Positions 14,422 through 15,033 of a stretch of 15,033 bases of DNA are shown piece by piece. The position numbers and the translations under genes were made by a program. Position 1 is the stretch's first letter; every line of letters starts with the position of its first letter. Source of the DNA: Thermoguttaceae bacterium (lineage in GTDB: Bacteria; Planctomycetota; Planctomycetia; Pirellulales; Thermoguttaceae); the NCBI GenBank assembly GCA_017454585.1, contig JAFTCU010000025.1, positions 1-15,033 of the forward strand, read 5' to 3'. The notes beneath the pieces were generated by a model. That model did not search any database, had not been told where the DNA came from, and worked only from the letters and a program-made list of their open reading frames with translations.

Positions 14422-15033
14422 ATGAATCTTTCCCGACGTTCTTTCCTGAAACAGTCCACCCTCCTCGCCGCTTCCGCCGCCGCATCGACCACCGTTTTGC
14501 CGGAGTTTGTGAAGGCCGAGGAAACCGCCGTCCCGCGCCCGAAAATCGCCGTTCTGGGCCGTCTTCCCGACGCGGCCAAAATCGAGGAAATGCAGAGACT
14601 CGGCATTGACGGGATGGAAATTTCCGGCCCGTTCACGATGGAAGAGGCAAAAGCCGCCAAAAAAATCGCGGACGCCGCAGGATTCCGCTTTCACTCCTGC
14701 ATGGGCGGAGGCTCCGTCGAGAGGATGGAACTCGCTGCCGAGTTGGGCGCCGACGCCGTGCTGGTCGTCCCGGGCCGCGTCAGCGGCGTGAAAATGCCCG
14801 AGCCGTGGGAGTTCAAGATCCAGTTTGACGAAAAGACCAATCTGCTTCAGCAGGTCGTGGAAGGCGATAACGCACCGTACGCCGACTACATCAAGGCGCA
14901 CAACGAGGCGATGCAGCGCGCGCGGGCTCTCGTTGAGGGCCTGATCCCCGCCGCGGAGAAACTCGGGATCACGATGGGGCTGGAAAACGTCTGGAATAAT
15001 ATGTGGGTCCACCCGGCTTTCGCGGCCAATTTC
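14422..15033 (+). CDS. Tat-exported xylose-isomerase-like TIM-barrel protein (sugar isomerase/epimerase), 3' end outside the window
   Basis: The frame is open from ATG 14422, with AAGGAG about 6 nt upstream, to the right edge, giving 204 residues without a stop. The N-terminus is a twin-arginine signal (SRRSFLK at 4-10, then an Ala-rich stretch, probable cut after VKA at 32), so the folded protein is exported. The mature part begins a TIM barrel (KIAVLGRLPDAAKIEEMQRLGIDGMEIS). It contains RFHSCMGGGS, ELAAELGADAVLVVPGRV and AAEKLGITMGLENVWNN, in which E188 corresponds to a metal-ligand position of the AP-endonuclease-2/xylose-isomerase-like family. Members isomerise or epimerise sugars or sugar phosphates. 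Tat-exported versions are common in planctomycetes and their substrates are mostly unknown. It is divergent from the large secreted-protein gene. The family call is firm; the reaction is not. Confidence 0.88.
   Translation, partial: MNLSRRSFLKQSTLLAASAAASTTVLPEFVKAEETAVPRPKIAVLGRLPDAAKIEEMQRLGIDGMEISGPFTMEEAKAAKKIADAAGFRFHSCMGGGSVERMELAAELGADAVLVVPGRVSGVKMPEPWEFKIQFDEKTNLLQQVVEGDNAPYADYIKAHNEAMQRARALVEGLIPAAEKLGITMGLENVWNNMWVHPAFAANF

Noticed and set aside
1..15033. Defence system, prophage, insertion sequence or CRISPR array
   Set aside because: I saw no integrase, transposase, nuclease, toxin-antitoxin pair, terminal repeats or spaced direct repeats. The caspase-like protein carries an export signal, which argues against an intracellular defence effector.

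Overview
The window looks like chromosomal DNA from a member of the Planctomycetota. I infer a gut- or biofilm-associated Pirellulales-type lineage, from protein families only. Pointers are a Ser/Thr kinase with the planctomycete N-terminal helix module and a transmembrane stalk, TxVTDxGL-type leucine-rich repeats, a secreted protein with a secretin-like NGHLIIRQT domain, a Gfo/Idh/MocA oxidoreductase tail ending in YRKGW, a XylR-like AraC C-terminal domain and a Tat-exported xylose-isomerase-like protein. Shine-Dalgarno use is mixed: several genes have good GGAG/GAGG sites and others have none. I found no tRNA, rRNA, CRISPR array, integrase or transposase.

Layout. Positions 1-492 hold the 3' end of a Gfo/Idh/MocA oxidoreductase, followed by a hairpin terminator. 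Positions 552-828 hold a decayed fragment of a BspA-type leucine-rich-repeat protein and a candidate promoter. Positions 829-3282 encode a membrane-anchored Ser/Thr kinase whose external part carries four LTxxQ-like motifs. It converges with, and overlaps by 11 bp, a minus-strand gene for a stand-alone AraC/XylR DNA-binding domain (3272-3673). An apbE-family flavin transferase (3792-4790) is divergent from that gene. Positions 4812-14271 hold seven minus-strand genes. In transcription order they are a large secreted TIM-barrel-like protein, a small secreted protein with a secretin-like domain, a SHOCT-plus-LRR protein with its own strong promoter, panB, a secreted metallophosphoesterase, a secreted caspase-like (clan CD-like) protein and rarA. 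From 14422 a Tat-exported xylose-isomerase-like TIM-barrel protein runs off the right edge on the plus strand.

How the genes relate. The oxidoreductase, the xylose-isomerase-like protein and the large secreted protein fit carbohydrate turnover outside the cytoplasm. The last two diverge from a compact region (14272-14421) with face-to-face promoter candidates, two palindromes and matching C7 tracts in both leaders, which suggests shared control. The kinase could report envelope state. panB (pantothenate synthesis) and rarA (replication-fork maintenance) are housekeeping genes inside the minus-strand run. The metallophosphoesterase and the caspase-like protein are adjacent, on one strand and both exported, but no common substrate is visible. 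I see no complete known defence, secretion or mobile system. The least explained parts are the caspase-like protein, the 838-residue secreted protein and the kinase sensor region.
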